42,309 bases of DNA, from assembly GCA_005888315.1 (NCBI GenBank), contig VAWH01000027.1, forward strand, positions 1 through 42,309, in the 5' to 3' direction. Shown here piece by piece: positions 16,944-26,100 of the stretch. The position numbers were made by a program, and so were the translations under genes. Under the pieces are notes generated by a model that made no database searches, was not told the DNA's origin, and saw only the letters and a program-made list of their open reading frames with translations. The DNA comes from Actinomycetota bacterium. GTDB taxonomy: Bacteria > Actinomycetota > Thermoleophilia > Gaiellales > Gaiellaceae. Each line of letters begins with the position of its first letter. The stretch's first letter is position 1.

Positions 16944-16987
16944 CCCCACCCAGGGTGGGGACCTCTTGCCCGCCCCCCTCGGGGGCG
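16944..16987 (-). other. Two GC hairpins between pntAA and pntAB
   Basis: In the 166-nt intercistronic gap, CCCCACCC-A-GGGTGGGG (16944-16960) and CGCCCCC-CTC-GGGGGCG (16971-16987) can each fold. They have no T-run. They could partly terminate the transcript, stabilise an end, or set the ratio of soluble to membrane subunits; nothing here decides. Confidence 0.4.
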
Positions 16988-17057
16988 ACGATACCGGCGG
17001 CCGGGCGAACGCGGTGTGCCGATTCTGTGACGAATCGTCGACAGCTGGCCGCAGGGG

Positions 17058-18146
17058 TCATGCCGCGACTTCCTCCTTGCGCGTGACGCATGCGGAGGAG
17101 GTGATCTCGTCCTCCCAGTCGAGGTTGAGCTCACCCGCGGGGGCCAGATGCTGGAGCAGGGCCATCACGTTGCGCGAGTAAAGCTGGCTCGCGTGGAACG
17201 GCATCGTGCTCGGCAGGTTCGTGTAGCCGAGGATGGTCACGTCCTCGCGGACGACGGCCTCGCCTGGTTCGGTTAGCTCGCAGTTGCCGCCCGCCTCGGC
17301 GGCGAGGTCGACGATCACCGATCCTGGCCGCATCGCCGCGACCGCCGACGCCGGGATCAAGCGGGGGGCCGGCCGGCCTGGCACGAGTGCGGTCGTGATC
17401 ACGGCGTCGAACTCGGGGAGTCGCGCCTCGAGCGCCTCCTGTTGCCGCCGCTGTTCCTCTTCGCTGAGCTCACGGGCGTAGCCGCCCGCCGTTTCCTCTC
17501 CGGTAACGCCGAGGTCGAGGAACGTAGCCCCGAGGCTCTCGACCTGCTCGCGAACGATCGGCCGCACGTCGAAGCCGGAGACGACGGCACCCAGCCGCCG
17601 CGAGGTTGCGATTGCCTGGAGCCCGGCGACCCCGGCGCCGAGCACGAGCACCTTCGCGGGCGCGACCGTTCCCGCGGCGGTCATCAGCATCGGGAAGAAC
17701 TTCGGCAGGCGGTCGGCTGCCAGGACGGCTGCTTTGTAGCCGGAGACGGTCGCCTGCGACGAGAGGGCATCCATCGCCTGTGCGCGAGTGATGCGGGGAA
17801 TCGACTCCATCGCGAAGGCGACGACCCCGCACTCGCCCAGGCGCTCGATGCCCTCGCGGTCGGTCAGCGGTTGCAGAAAGCCGATCAGGACCTGACCCGA
17901 ACGAAGCCGGTCGGCCTCAGCAGAGGCCGGCGGCTGCACTTTCGCGACCGCCTCGCCCGTGTACGCGTCGTCGACGAGAGTCGCGCCCGCCTGCTCGTAG
18001 TCGGGATCCGGGAAGCTCGCCGACTTCCCGGCGCCGCGCTCGATGATCACTTCGAAGCCGCTTCCCGTCAGCCGCTTGACGGTCTCCGGTACGAGCGCGA
18101 CCCGCCGTTCACCGGCGGTGGTCTCGCGAGGAACCCCGACCTTCAT
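17058..18146 (-). CDS. pntAA: NAD(P) transhydrogenase subunit alpha, NAD-binding part
   Basis: 362 residues from ATG 18146. MKVGVPRETTAGERRVALVP, the ERGAGKSASFPDPDYEQAGA segment, RAQAMDALSSQATVSGYKAA, the Rossmann VLVLGAGVAGLQAIATSRRLGA and RPAPRLIPASAVAAMRPGSV are all diagnostic of domain I (alanine-dehydrogenase-like fold). It binds NAD(H) on the cytoplasmic side. First gene of the pntAA-pntAB-pntB set. TAGAGT lies 9 nt before the ATG. Confidence 0.96.
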   Translation of the reverse strand: MKVGVPRETTAGERRVALVPETVKRLTGSGFEVIIERGAGKSASFPDPDYEQAGATLVDDAYTGEAVAKVQPPASAEADRLRSGQVLIGFLQPLTDREGIERLGECGVVAFAMESIPRITRAQAMDALSSQATVSGYKAAVLAADRLPKFFPMLMTAAGTVAPAKVLVLGAGVAGLQAIATSRRLGAVVSGFDVRPIVREQVESLGATFLDLGVTGEETAGGYARELSEEEQRRQQEALEARLPEFDAVITTALVPGRPAPRLIPASAVAAMRPGSVIVDLAAEAGGNCELTEPGEAVVREDVTILGYTNLPSTMPFHASQLYSRNVMALLQHLAPAGELNLDWEDEITSSACVTRKEEVAA

Positions 18147-18192
18147 GCCGCGCGAACTCTAAAGCGCGCCCCGGAACGGCCGGCACACAACC

Positions 18193-18246
18193 GGCACGAA
18201 TGCGTCACCCAAGTGTGCGCCTTTGCGCGATACGCTCGTTGCGGGG
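18193..18246. repeat. Dispersed intergenic repeat, copy 1
   Basis: The block with GTCACCCA, TTTGCGCG and TACGCTCG recurs at 40001-40053 in the same orientation, with roughly four in five positions equal by eye. Here it lies in the 155-nt divergent gap between pntAA and hisC. Conserved parts are a GCGC/GCGC mini-hairpin and the TACGCT hexamer, so a promoter-like role is possible. Confidence 0.6.
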
Positions 18247-18289
18247 AGGAGGCTGGGCGCACCTCAACAAAGGGCGGTCGCGAGCCGAG

Positions 18290-18295
18290 TAGATT
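18290..18295 (+). promoter_or_regulatory. -10 element TAGATT, leaderless start of hisC
   Basis: TAGATT is followed by exactly 6 nt and ATG 18302. No Shine-Dalgarno. Confidence 0.6.
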
Positions 18296-18301
18296 TCGGC
18301 C

Positions 18302-19465
18302 ATGGCCGAGCAAAGCGGAGAGCACCCCAGCGACCAGCGTCTCGCCGAGATCGCCGACACCTTCTTCCGACCGCCGGTCCGCGACCTCGTTCCCTACGAG
18401 CCCGGCAAGCCGGTCGAGGAGGTTCAGCGCGAGCTCGGTCTCGAACGCGTGGTCAAGCTCGCCTCGAACGAGGGCCCGTTCGGTCCCTTTCCCGCCGCCC
18501 TGGAGGCGATCGCGCGCTGCGCCCCCGAGCTGAATCGTTACCCCGACGGCGGCGCCTACCGCCTTCGGGCCGCGCTGGCCGAGTTGCACGGCGTCCCCTT
18601 CGAGGAGGTCGCCGTCGGTGCGGGCTCTGACGGGCTCGTCGACGGGCTGTCGCAAGCCGCCCTGGATCCGGGTGACGAGATCGTCTGCGGGTGGCCGTCG
18701 TTCCCGAGCTACGTGATCGACGCCCGCAAGCTCGGCGCCACTCCCAAGACGGTTCCCCTTCGCGAGCAGCGCTACGACCTCGGCGCGATGCTCGGCGCGA
18801 TCACGTCGCGGACGAAGCTCGTCTACGTCTGCCATCCGAACAACCCGACCGGGACGATGAACACCCGCGCCGAGCTTGACGCCTATTTCGACGGTGTGCC
18901 CGAGCACGTCCTCACCGTGCTCGATCAGGCGTACTTCGAGTACATCGACGACCCGGATTACCCCGACGGGATCGCCGAGTACCTGAAGGCCGGACGTCGC
19001 GTCGTCGTCCTGCGGACATTCTCCAAGATCTTCGGGCTGGCCGGGCTTCGCGTAGGCTACGCGGTCGCGGCGCCGCCGGTCGTCACCGCGCTGGGCAAGG
19101 TGCGACGCGCCTTCGACATCACGACACCGGCGCAGGAAGCCGCTCTCGCGAGCCTCGGCGACATCCGCGAGGTCGAGCGTCGCCGGCTCGAGAACGCCGC
19201 CCAACGGCCCGAGGTGGAGCGAATCCTGCAGGAGCATGGGCTCGAGCCCGCAACGCCCGCGGTGGCCAACTTCCTCTATTGCGACGTGGGCGAGGACTCG
19301 CGGCCGCTCTTCGAGCAGCTCCTCCGCGAGGGCGTGATCGTTCGACCCACGCACGGCTTCGGTGGCCCGACCGCGATCCGGGTCACGGTCGGCACCGCCG
19401 ACGAGAACGCCTTTCTGGGCGAGGCGCTCGACCGCGTCCGTGGCACGGTGGCAACGGCCGGATAG
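18302..19465 (+). CDS. hisC: Histidinol-phosphate aminotransferase-type class I/II transaminase
   Basis: 387 residues. A fold-type I PLP aminotransferase: KLASNEGPFGPFP near the start, RYPDGGAYRLRAALAE, GAGSDGLVDGL, HPNNPTGTMN, LDQAYFEYI, and the PLP lysine at ~242 in TFSKIFGLAGLRVGYA. The pattern fits HisC, which converts imidazole acetol phosphate and glutamate to histidinol phosphate. No other his genes are near, so an aromatic amino acid or phenylalanine transaminase role for this standalone copy is also possible. The following 108 nt hold no gene that I can support. Confidence 0.85.
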   Translation: MAEQSGEHPSDQRLAEIADTFFRPPVRDLVPYEPGKPVEEVQRELGLERVVKLASNEGPFGPFPAALEAIARCAPELNRYPDGGAYRLRAALAELHGVPFEEVAVGAGSDGLVDGLSQAALDPGDEIVCGWPSFPSYVIDARKLGATPKTVPLREQRYDLGAMLGAITSRTKLVYVCHPNNPTGTMNTRAELDAYFDGVPEHVLTVLDQAYFEYIDDPDYPDGIAEYLKAGRRVVVLRTFSKIFGLAGLRVGYAVAAPPVVTALGKVRRAFDITTPAQEAALASLGDIREVERRRLENAAQRPEVERILQEHGLEPATPAVANFLYCDVGEDSRPLFEQLLREGVIVRPTHGFGGPTAIRVTVGTADENAFLGEALDRVRGTVATAG

Positions 19466-19573
19466 GCGGTCCTGGCAGCAGGCAGCCTCCGCCGTCGTGC
19501 GCACCACCAAAACCGACTAGTCCAGAAAACCCCTCTTTCGGGGCGACGGCACCCTGTTACCGTTTCAGGGGCC

Positions 19574-20872
19574 GTGAGCCGCCACGTGACCGGCCGCCGA
19601 CTCGGGCTCCTGGGCCGGGAGCCCGGTTTCCGCTCGCTCTTCCTGGCCACGCTCGGCTCTGGGTTGGGCACATGGCTCGCGCTCGTCGCACTCCAGATCG
19701 ACGTGCTGAAGCGGACGCATTCGCCGCTGTGGATGAGCGCGCTGCTGATCGCCGACATCCTGCCGACGTTGCTCGTCGGCCTGCTCGCAGCGCCACTTGT
19801 CGACCGCCTCTCGCGCCGAGCCTTGCTGATCGGATCCGACCTCGTTCGCTTCGGCGTCTTCTGCGCACTGCCGTTTGCCCCGAACGCGACCACGATCGTC
19901 GCCCTGGCGGCGGTGATCGGCATCGCGACCGGCTTCTTCCGGCCTGCCGTCTACGCCGGTCTCCCAAACCTCGTCGCCGACGAAGATCTCCCACGGGCGA
20001 ACTCGCTCTTGCAGGCGATCGACAACTCGACGTGGGCGATCGGCTCGCTCGCCGGCGGCGCGCTCGTCGCCGCGCAGGGCCCGCACCTCGCTTACTGGAT
20101 CAATGCCGCCACCTTCCTCGTCTCGGCATCGCTGCTTGCGCAGATCCCGCAGCGGTTGCTGCAGGAGGCCAGGGCGGAAACCCGAGGCCACTGGCGCGAT
20201 CTCGCCGACGGACTGGTGCTCGTTCGCCGCTCCCGGGCGCTGCTGACCGTCCTGATCGCCTGGAACGTCGGCATGATCGCGAATGCATTCGTCAACGTCG
20301 GCGAGCCGTTCCTCGCGACCGACTCCTTCTCCGCGGGCAGCTTCGGCCTCGGACTGATGATGGCTTCGGCGGGAGTCGGGCTCGCGGCCGGGGCATACTC
20401 GGCCGGCTCCTCAATCGAGGAGCGCGGTCTCGCCAACGTCTACGGCGCCTCACTCGCCCTGATGGCGCTCGGCGTCGGTGGCGCCGCCGCGTCGCCGAAT
20501 GTCTGGGTCGCGGCCGTCTGCGTGATCGTCTCCGGCGCCGGCAACGGCGCCACGATCGTCTGCAACGCGCTGCTCGTCCAGCGGGGCGCGCCGGATCGCC
20601 TCCGCGGACGCGCCTTCACCGTCCTGATGAGCTCGAACGTCACCTTTCTGGCCCTCGGCATGGTGCTCGCGGGCCGGCTGACGGAAGCATTCGGGCCGCG
20701 GTGGGTGTGGGCCGGCGCGGCTGTCCTCTCCACAGCCGCTTCGGTCGTTGGCTTCGCGCTGGCCCGCAGGGTCGATACGACGCCCGCGGAACTAGTCGAG
20801 CCTCCGGAGCAGAGGCTGGAGACGGAGCCGGCTGTCGAGGCCCACGGCGGCGCCCGCCAGCGCGCGATCTAG
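19574..20872 (+). CDS. MFS transporter (EntS-like exporter family)
   Basis: 432 residues from GTG 19574, with about 12 membrane segments. The N-terminus (LGREPGFRSLFLATLGSGLGTWLA) and loops such as LVDRLSRRALLIGSDLVRFG, VADEDLPRANSLLQAIDNST and the RAFTVLMSSNVTFLALG stretch are typical of the MFS_3/EntS-like 'transmembrane secretion effector' group. These often export siderophores or drugs; the substrate is not evident. The C-terminal ~40 residues are charged and cytoplasmic. No -10 box at leaderless spacing. Confidence 0.85.
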   Translation: MSRHVTGRRLGLLGREPGFRSLFLATLGSGLGTWLALVALQIDVLKRTHSPLWMSALLIADILPTLLVGLLAAPLVDRLSRRALLIGSDLVRFGVFCALPFAPNATTIVALAAVIGIATGFFRPAVYAGLPNLVADEDLPRANSLLQAIDNSTWAIGSLAGGALVAAQGPHLAYWINAATFLVSASLLAQIPQRLLQEARAETRGHWRDLADGLVLVRRSRALLTVLIAWNVGMIANAFVNVGEPFLATDSFSAGSFGLGLMMASAGVGLAAGAYSAGSSIEERGLANVYGASLALMALGVGGAAASPNVWVAAVCVIVSGAGNGATIVCNALLVQRGAPDRLRGRAFTVLMSSNVTFLALGMVLAGRLTEAFGPRWVWAGAAVLSTAASVVGFALARRVDTTPAELVEPPEQRLETEPAVEAHGGARQRAI

Positions 20873-20891
20873 TGGCCTGGCAGGTGACGTT

Positions 20892-21015
20892 GCCCGCTTC
20901 CTGGGTCACAATGCACCAAGCCAGAGGCCGCGATCGTCCGCAGGCAAGGCTGGCAGCCTTGACCAGGGCGAGCGTGGACTCTGGCGCCGCGTGATCGGGG
21001 GCCAGGGAGCCTGGC
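20892..21015. repeat. Long imperfect palindrome, copy 2 (upstream of meaB)
   Basis: Same architecture as 2852-2972: outer CTTCCTGG/CCAGGGAG, CCAGAG/CTCTGG, then TCGTCC/GGGCGA with a G-T pair, and CAAGGC-TGGCA-GCCTTG in the centre. Several stem positions differ from copy 1 on both sides in ways that keep pairing. It ends 22 nt before the -10 box of meaB. Confidence 0.75.
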
Positions 21016-21036
21016 CGACGTTGCCGGTCAGGCCAC

Positions 21037-21042
21037 TAGCAT
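21037..21042 (+). promoter_or_regulatory. -10 element TAGCAT, leaderless start of meaB
   Basis: TAGCAT is followed by 7 nt and ATG 21050. No Shine-Dalgarno is present. Confidence 0.55.
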
Positions 21043-21049
21043 TAGCTAC

Positions 21050-22045
21050 ATGGCTGCTCGCCGCGACTTCACGCGGGAGTCGCTCGCGGCAGGCGTCCGG
21101 GCGGGAGAGAAGCGGGCACTGGCGCGCGCGATCACGCTCGTCGAGAACTCGGACCCGCTCGCGTACGACCTCGTGCGCGACGTCTATCCGGAGACGGGCC
21201 GCGCCTACGCGGTCGGCATCACCGGGCCTCCCGGCGTCGGCAAGTCGACCCTGATCTCCGAGCTCGTCCGCCATGTCCGCGAGCGAGGGACCACTGTCGG
21301 CGTCATCTCCGTCGACCCGTCGAGCCCGTTCTCGCACGGGGCGTTACTCGGCGACCGAATCCGGCTCGCCGACCACTTCCTCGATCCAGAGGTGTTCATC
21401 CGCTCGATGGGGACTCGGGGTCATCTCGGCGGGCTCGCCGAGGCGACGCTGCAGGCGCTGCTCGTCCTCGACGCGGCGGGCAAGGAGCTCGTCTTCCTGG
21501 AGACGGTCGGCGCCGGCCAGGGCGAGGTCGAGGTGATCGGCATCGCCGACACCGTCGTCCTGGTGCTGATGCCTGGCTCCGGCGACTCGATCCAGGCGCT
21601 GAAGGCCGGGATCATGGAGATCCCCGACGTGATCGCGATCAACAAGCAGGATCACCCGGCGGCGAAGACGATGCAGAAAGAGGTGAGGTCGATTCTGTCG
21701 CTGGACAAGGAGCGGGCGTGGCGGCCGCCGATCGTCCTGACCGAGGCGACGCGCGGCGAGAACGTGCCGGGGCTTTGGGAGAAGATCGAGGCCCACCGGG
21801 CCTTTCTCGACGGCGAAGGGCTGCTGGAGCAGCGGCGCCGCGAGAATCTCGCCGGCGAGGTGTTCGCGGTCGCCTCCGCTCGCGCGAAGGCTCATCTCGA
21901 GCGAGCCGTCGCCGGCGATCCCGAGCTGCGCCGGCTGCTCGACGAGGTGCAGAGCAGGGAGCTCGACCCGCTCAGCGCCGTTCGAGAGATCATGGACAAG
22001 GTGTTCCACCTTGGCGACGGAAACCACAGGCCCGACACTCACTGA
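21050..22045 (+). CDS. meaB: Methylmalonyl-CoA mutase-associated GTPase MeaB
   Basis: 331 residues. Walker A GPPGVGKST at 59-67, then SVDPSSPFSHGALLGDRIR, FIRSMGTRGHLGGLAEAT, ETVGAGQGEVEV and NKQDHPAAKTMQKEV, the GTP-specificity motif. MeaB/ArgK GTPases guard and reactivate adenosylcobalamin-dependent methylmalonyl-CoA mutase. The ETVGxGQ motif ends in GE where SE is commoner. The mutase gene is not in the window. The last 35 nt overlap ilvA, and the three genes meaB-ilvA-cyclase appear to be one transcription unit. Confidence 0.95.
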   Translation: MAARRDFTRESLAAGVRAGEKRALARAITLVENSDPLAYDLVRDVYPETGRAYAVGITGPPGVGKSTLISELVRHVRERGTTVGVISVDPSSPFSHGALLGDRIRLADHFLDPEVFIRSMGTRGHLGGLAEATLQALLVLDAAGKELVFLETVGAGQGEVEVIGIADTVVLVLMPGSGDSIQALKAGIMEIPDVIAINKQDHPAAKTMQKEVRSILSLDKERAWRPPIVLTEATRGENVPGLWEKIEAHRAFLDGEGLLEQRRRENLAGEVFAVASARAKAHLERAVAGDPELRRLLDEVQSRELDPLSAVREIMDKVFHLGDGNHRPDTH

Positions 22046-23183
22046 GATCGAGGCGGCGCGCCGCGGGCTCGCGGACGTCGCGCGCGTGACGCCGGTCTAC
22101 GGCTCCGAGACGTTCTCGCGCCTCTCGGGGCGGGAGGTCGTCCTCAAGGCCGAGAACCTGCAGCGGACCGGTTCGTTCAAGGTGCGAGGCGCCGTCACGC
22201 GCGTCGCGGCCCTTACAGAGACGGAACGTGCCGCCGGGGTCGTCGCGGCGAGCGCCGGCAATCACGGCCAGGCGGTCGCGTGGGCGGCCCGCGAGGCCGG
22301 CATCCCGGCGGCGATCTTCGTCCCGCAGGACGCGCCGATGGCGAAGGTCGAGGCCTGCCGCAACTACGCGGCGGCGACGGAGCTCGTCGGCGCCACCTTC
22401 GAGGACGCGCTGGCGGCCGCGCTCGCATACGCGGACGAGACCGGCGCGACCTTCGTCCACCCCTATGAGGACGAGACCGTGGTCGGGGGCCAGGGTACGA
22501 TCGGACTCGAGCTCGCCGACCAGGTGCCCGAGGTGGAGACAGTGCTTGTTCCGGTGGGCGGAGGCGGGCTTGCTGCCGGCATCGCGCTCGCATTGCGGGC
22601 GGTGAAGCCGGACGTGCGCATCGTCGGGGTCGAGGTTCAGCGAGACCGCTACACGATCGCCGACGGGATCGCCGTCAAGCGTCCAGGCGAGTTCACGTCG
22701 TCAATCCTGAACGACGCGCTCGAAGACCTGGTCGCCGTCTCGGACGAGGAGATCAGCGAGGCGATCGTGCTACTCCTCGAGCGGGCGAAGCTCGTCGTCG
22801 AGGGAGCCGGGGCCGTCGGGGTCGCGGCACTCCTGGCCGGACGCGTGCGCGGTTCGGGACCGGCGGTTGCGGTGCTCTCGGGCGGCAACATCGATCCGAC
22901 GATGCTGATCTCGGTGATGCGCCACGGCCTCACCGTCGCCGGCCGGTATCTCGTCGTCCGCACGCAGCTGGCCGACCGGCCAGGAGAGCTGATCAAGCTG
23001 CTCTCGCTCGTGGCCGAGGAGCGGGGGAACGTGATCGCGGTCGAACACCATCGCGAGGGGATGGACGTTCCCGTTACGGCGACGGAGGTCGAGCTGACGC
23101 TCGTCACCCGGGACGAGGACCACTGCCGCCAGATCCTGGCTGCGATGGACGAGCACGGCTACACGGCCCAGCGTCTGCGTTGA
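22011..23183 (+). CDS. ilvA: Threonine ammonia-lyase with ACT domain
   Basis: 390 residues from TTG 22011. PLP fold-type II: VVLKAENLQRTGSFKVRGA with the PLP lysine at 57, ASAGNHGQAVAW, the GGGG loop in VPVGGGGLAAGIA and LSGGNIDPTML. A single ACT domain follows (~318-390, from LVVRTQLADRPGELIKLLSL). It deaminates L-threonine, possibly serine, to 2-oxobutyrate. Propionyl-CoA made from 2-oxobutyrate would feed methylmalonyl-CoA mutase, which gives a metabolic reason for the overlap with meaB. The single ACT domain fits the shorter TdcB-like/IlvA1 forms, so a catabolic role is as likely as isoleucine biosynthesis. Confidence 0.92.
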   Translation: MATETTGPTLTEIEAARRGLADVARVTPVYGSETFSRLSGREVVLKAENLQRTGSFKVRGAVTRVAALTETERAAGVVAASAGNHGQAVAWAAREAGIPAAIFVPQDAPMAKVEACRNYAAATELVGATFEDALAAALAYADETGATFVHPYEDETVVGGQGTIGLELADQVPEVETVLVPVGGGGLAAGIALALRAVKPDVRIVGVEVQRDRYTIADGIAVKRPGEFTSSILNDALEDLVAVSDEEISEAIVLLLERAKLVVEGAGAVGVAALLAGRVRGSGPAVAVLSGGNIDPTMLISVMRHGLTVAGRYLVVRTQLADRPGELIKLLSLVAEERGNVIAVEHHREGMDVPVTATEVELTLVTRDEDHCRQILAAMDEHGYTAQRLR

Positions 23184-26100
23184 TCATCGTCTGCGAGCGC
23201 TGCGGGCGCGAGAACCCAGGCGAAGCGAGCTTCTGCGCGGGCTGCGGGGCGCCTCTGGCGGCGTCGCCGGAGGCCCCGCGTGAGGAACGGAAGGTCGTGA
23301 CGGTGCTCTTCGCCGACCTCGTCGGCTTCACCAGCCGCGCCGAGAGGCTCGATCCGGAGGACGTCCGCGCGGTGCTCGAGCCCTACCAGGCGCAGCTTCG
23401 CGCCGAGCTCGAACGCCACGGCGGAACGGTCGAGAAGTTCATCGGCGACGCGGTGATGGCGTTGTTCGGCGCCCCCACCGCGCACGAGGACGACCCCGAG
23501 CGCGCCGTCCGCGCGGCCTTCGCGATCCGCGACTGGGTCGTCGAACAGGAGGAGCTCCAGCTCAGGATCGCGGTCACGACCGGCGAGGCGCTCGTACGGC
23601 TCGGCGCCCGGCCGAGCGAGGGAGAGGGCATGGCCTCGGGCGACGTCGTCAACACGGCCGCGCGGCTCCAAGCGGCTGCGCCGGTGAACGGAATTCTCGT
23701 CGACGAGACGACCTACAGGGCGACGGCGCCGGCGCTTTCGTATCGCGAGCACGAGGCGGTCACCGCGAAGGGGAAGGCGGCCCCGATTCCCGTCTGGGAG
23801 GCGGTCGAGGCGCGCTCGCGGCCGGGCGTCGACGTCTCGCGCGGTGCCGGCGGGCCGCTGGTCGGCCGCGAGAAGGAGGTTGATCTCCTCCGCGACGCCC
23901 TGACGAGGACGCGTCAGGAGCAGACCCCACAGCTCGTCACGCTCGTCGGCGTGCCGGGTATCGGCAAGTCGCGGCTGGTGTCGGAGTTGCTCGCCCACGT
24001 CGAGGCCGATCCGGACCTGATCTCGTGGCGGCAGGGCCGGTGTCTCCCCTACGGCGAGGGAGTCACCTACTGGGCTCTGAGCGAGATGGTCAAGGCCGAG
24101 GGCGGCATCCTCGAGACGGACGACGAGGACGAAGCCGGTCGCAAGCTGAACGCGACCGTCTCGGGCGTGCTGCCGCCGACGGATGCCGGCCGCGTCGAGG
24201 CGCACCTCCGCCCGCTCGTCGGGCTCGCAGACGAGGCGCCGGGCGGCGGCGACCGTCGGGCCGACGCCTTCGCTGCGTGGCGGCGCTTCTTCGAGGCGCT
24301 GGCCGAACGGCGTCCGCTCGTGCTCGTCTTCGAGGACCTGCACTGGGCGGACGAGAACCTGCTCGACTTCGTCGACCACCTCGTCGACTGGGCCGGCGGT
24401 GTCCCGATCCTCGTCGTCTGCACCGCCCGGCCGGAATTGCTCGCGCTCAGGCCGGGCTGGGGCGGCGGCAAGGCGAACGCGGCGACGATCTCACTCTCGC
24501 CGCTCTCGGACGACGAGACCGCCAAGCTCGTCCACGCGCTGCTCGAGCGCGCCGTGCTCCCGGCCGACGTTCAATCGACGCTGATCGACCATGCCGGCGG
24601 CAACCCGCTCTACGCCGAAGAGTTCGCGCGAATGTTCGCCGAGCTCGGACCCGGGCGCGACGGCGAGACGAAGCTGCCCGAGTCCGTGCAGGGGATCATC
24701 GCCGCCCGCCTCGATGGTCTGTCCGTGGTCGAGAAGCTCCTGCTCCAGGACGCGGCCGTCGTCGGCAAGGTCTTCTGGCTCGGGGCTGTCGCCAGGGTCG
24801 GCGACCGTGACCGGGCGGAGGCCGAGCAGTCTCTGCACGCCCTCGAGCGGAAGGAGTTCGTCCGCCGGGAGCGGCGCTCGTCGGTGGGCGAGGAGAGCGA
24901 ATACGCGTTCCGGCACTTGCTCGTCCGTGACGTCGCCTACTCGCAGATCCCGCGCGCCGGCCGCGCCGACAAGCACCGGGCGGCGGCGGAATGGATCGAG
25001 TCGCTCGGGCGAGCCGACGACCACGCCGAGACGATCGCCCATCACTACCTCGAGGCGCTCGAGCTCGCCGCGGCCGCGGGCCGGGAGCTTCCAGGCGTCG
25101 CCGAGCGCGCGCGCGGCGCGCTGCGTTCGGCCGCCGATCGCGCCATGGCGCTCGGATCGTTCGCGACCGCGGCCCGGCTCTATGGAGCCGCCCTCGAGCT
25201 GTGGCCGGCCGACGACCCGGACCGCCCCTATGTGCAGCTCGGGTACGGCCGCGCGCTCTCGGAGGGCGAGGCCACGGGCGAGGAGCCGCTCGCCGAGGCC
25301 AGCACTGCGCTCGCGCCCCGCGATCCGCAGGCCGCGGCCGAGGCTGAGATTCGGCTGGCTGAGAACTCGTGGTTGCACGGGCATCGTGCGGAGTCCGTTC
25401 CCCACCAGGAGCGCGCCGCCGCCCTCGTCGCCGGCGCGGAGGATTCCCGACGGAAGGCGTACGTTTTCGCCCACCTCGCCCGTTACCGGATGCTCGCGTA
25501 CGAGTTCGACGACGCCATCCGGTACGGGGAGGACGCCCTCGCGATGGCCGAGCGCGTGGGCGCCGACGAGCTCCGAGGCTCGCTGCTGAACACGCTGGGG
25601 ACGATCCGCGCTTCGGTCGGCGACCCACGCGGCCTCGATGAGATCGACGAGGGCGTGTCGCTGATGCGGTCGCGCGCGACGACCGAGCTGGCGCGAGCGC
25701 TCAACAACCGCGCGCATCAGCTCGTCCACCTGGGACGACTCGAGGAGTTCGAGGCGACCGTCGAGGAGCTGATCGCAGTCGCGGAAGGAGCGGGCTTGAC
25801 GGACTGGATCCGCTGGGGACGCGACAAGCAGCTCACCGTCGCCGATCTCCGCGGCCGCTGGGACGACGCCTGGTCGATCGCAACCGAGCTGGTCGACGAG
25901 CTCGAGGCCGGCCTGTCGCACTACCTCGGCGGGACCTGGCGGATGATGAAAGCGCGGATCCAGTTCGCGCGCGGCGACCATGCGGGTGCCGTCGAAGGCG
26001 CGCGCAGGGGCCTCGCCGATTCGCGCGAGGCCGCCGACCCTCAGATCCTCGTCCCGCTGCTGGTGTGCAACGCGCGCCTGGGGACCGGCGACGACGCCTC

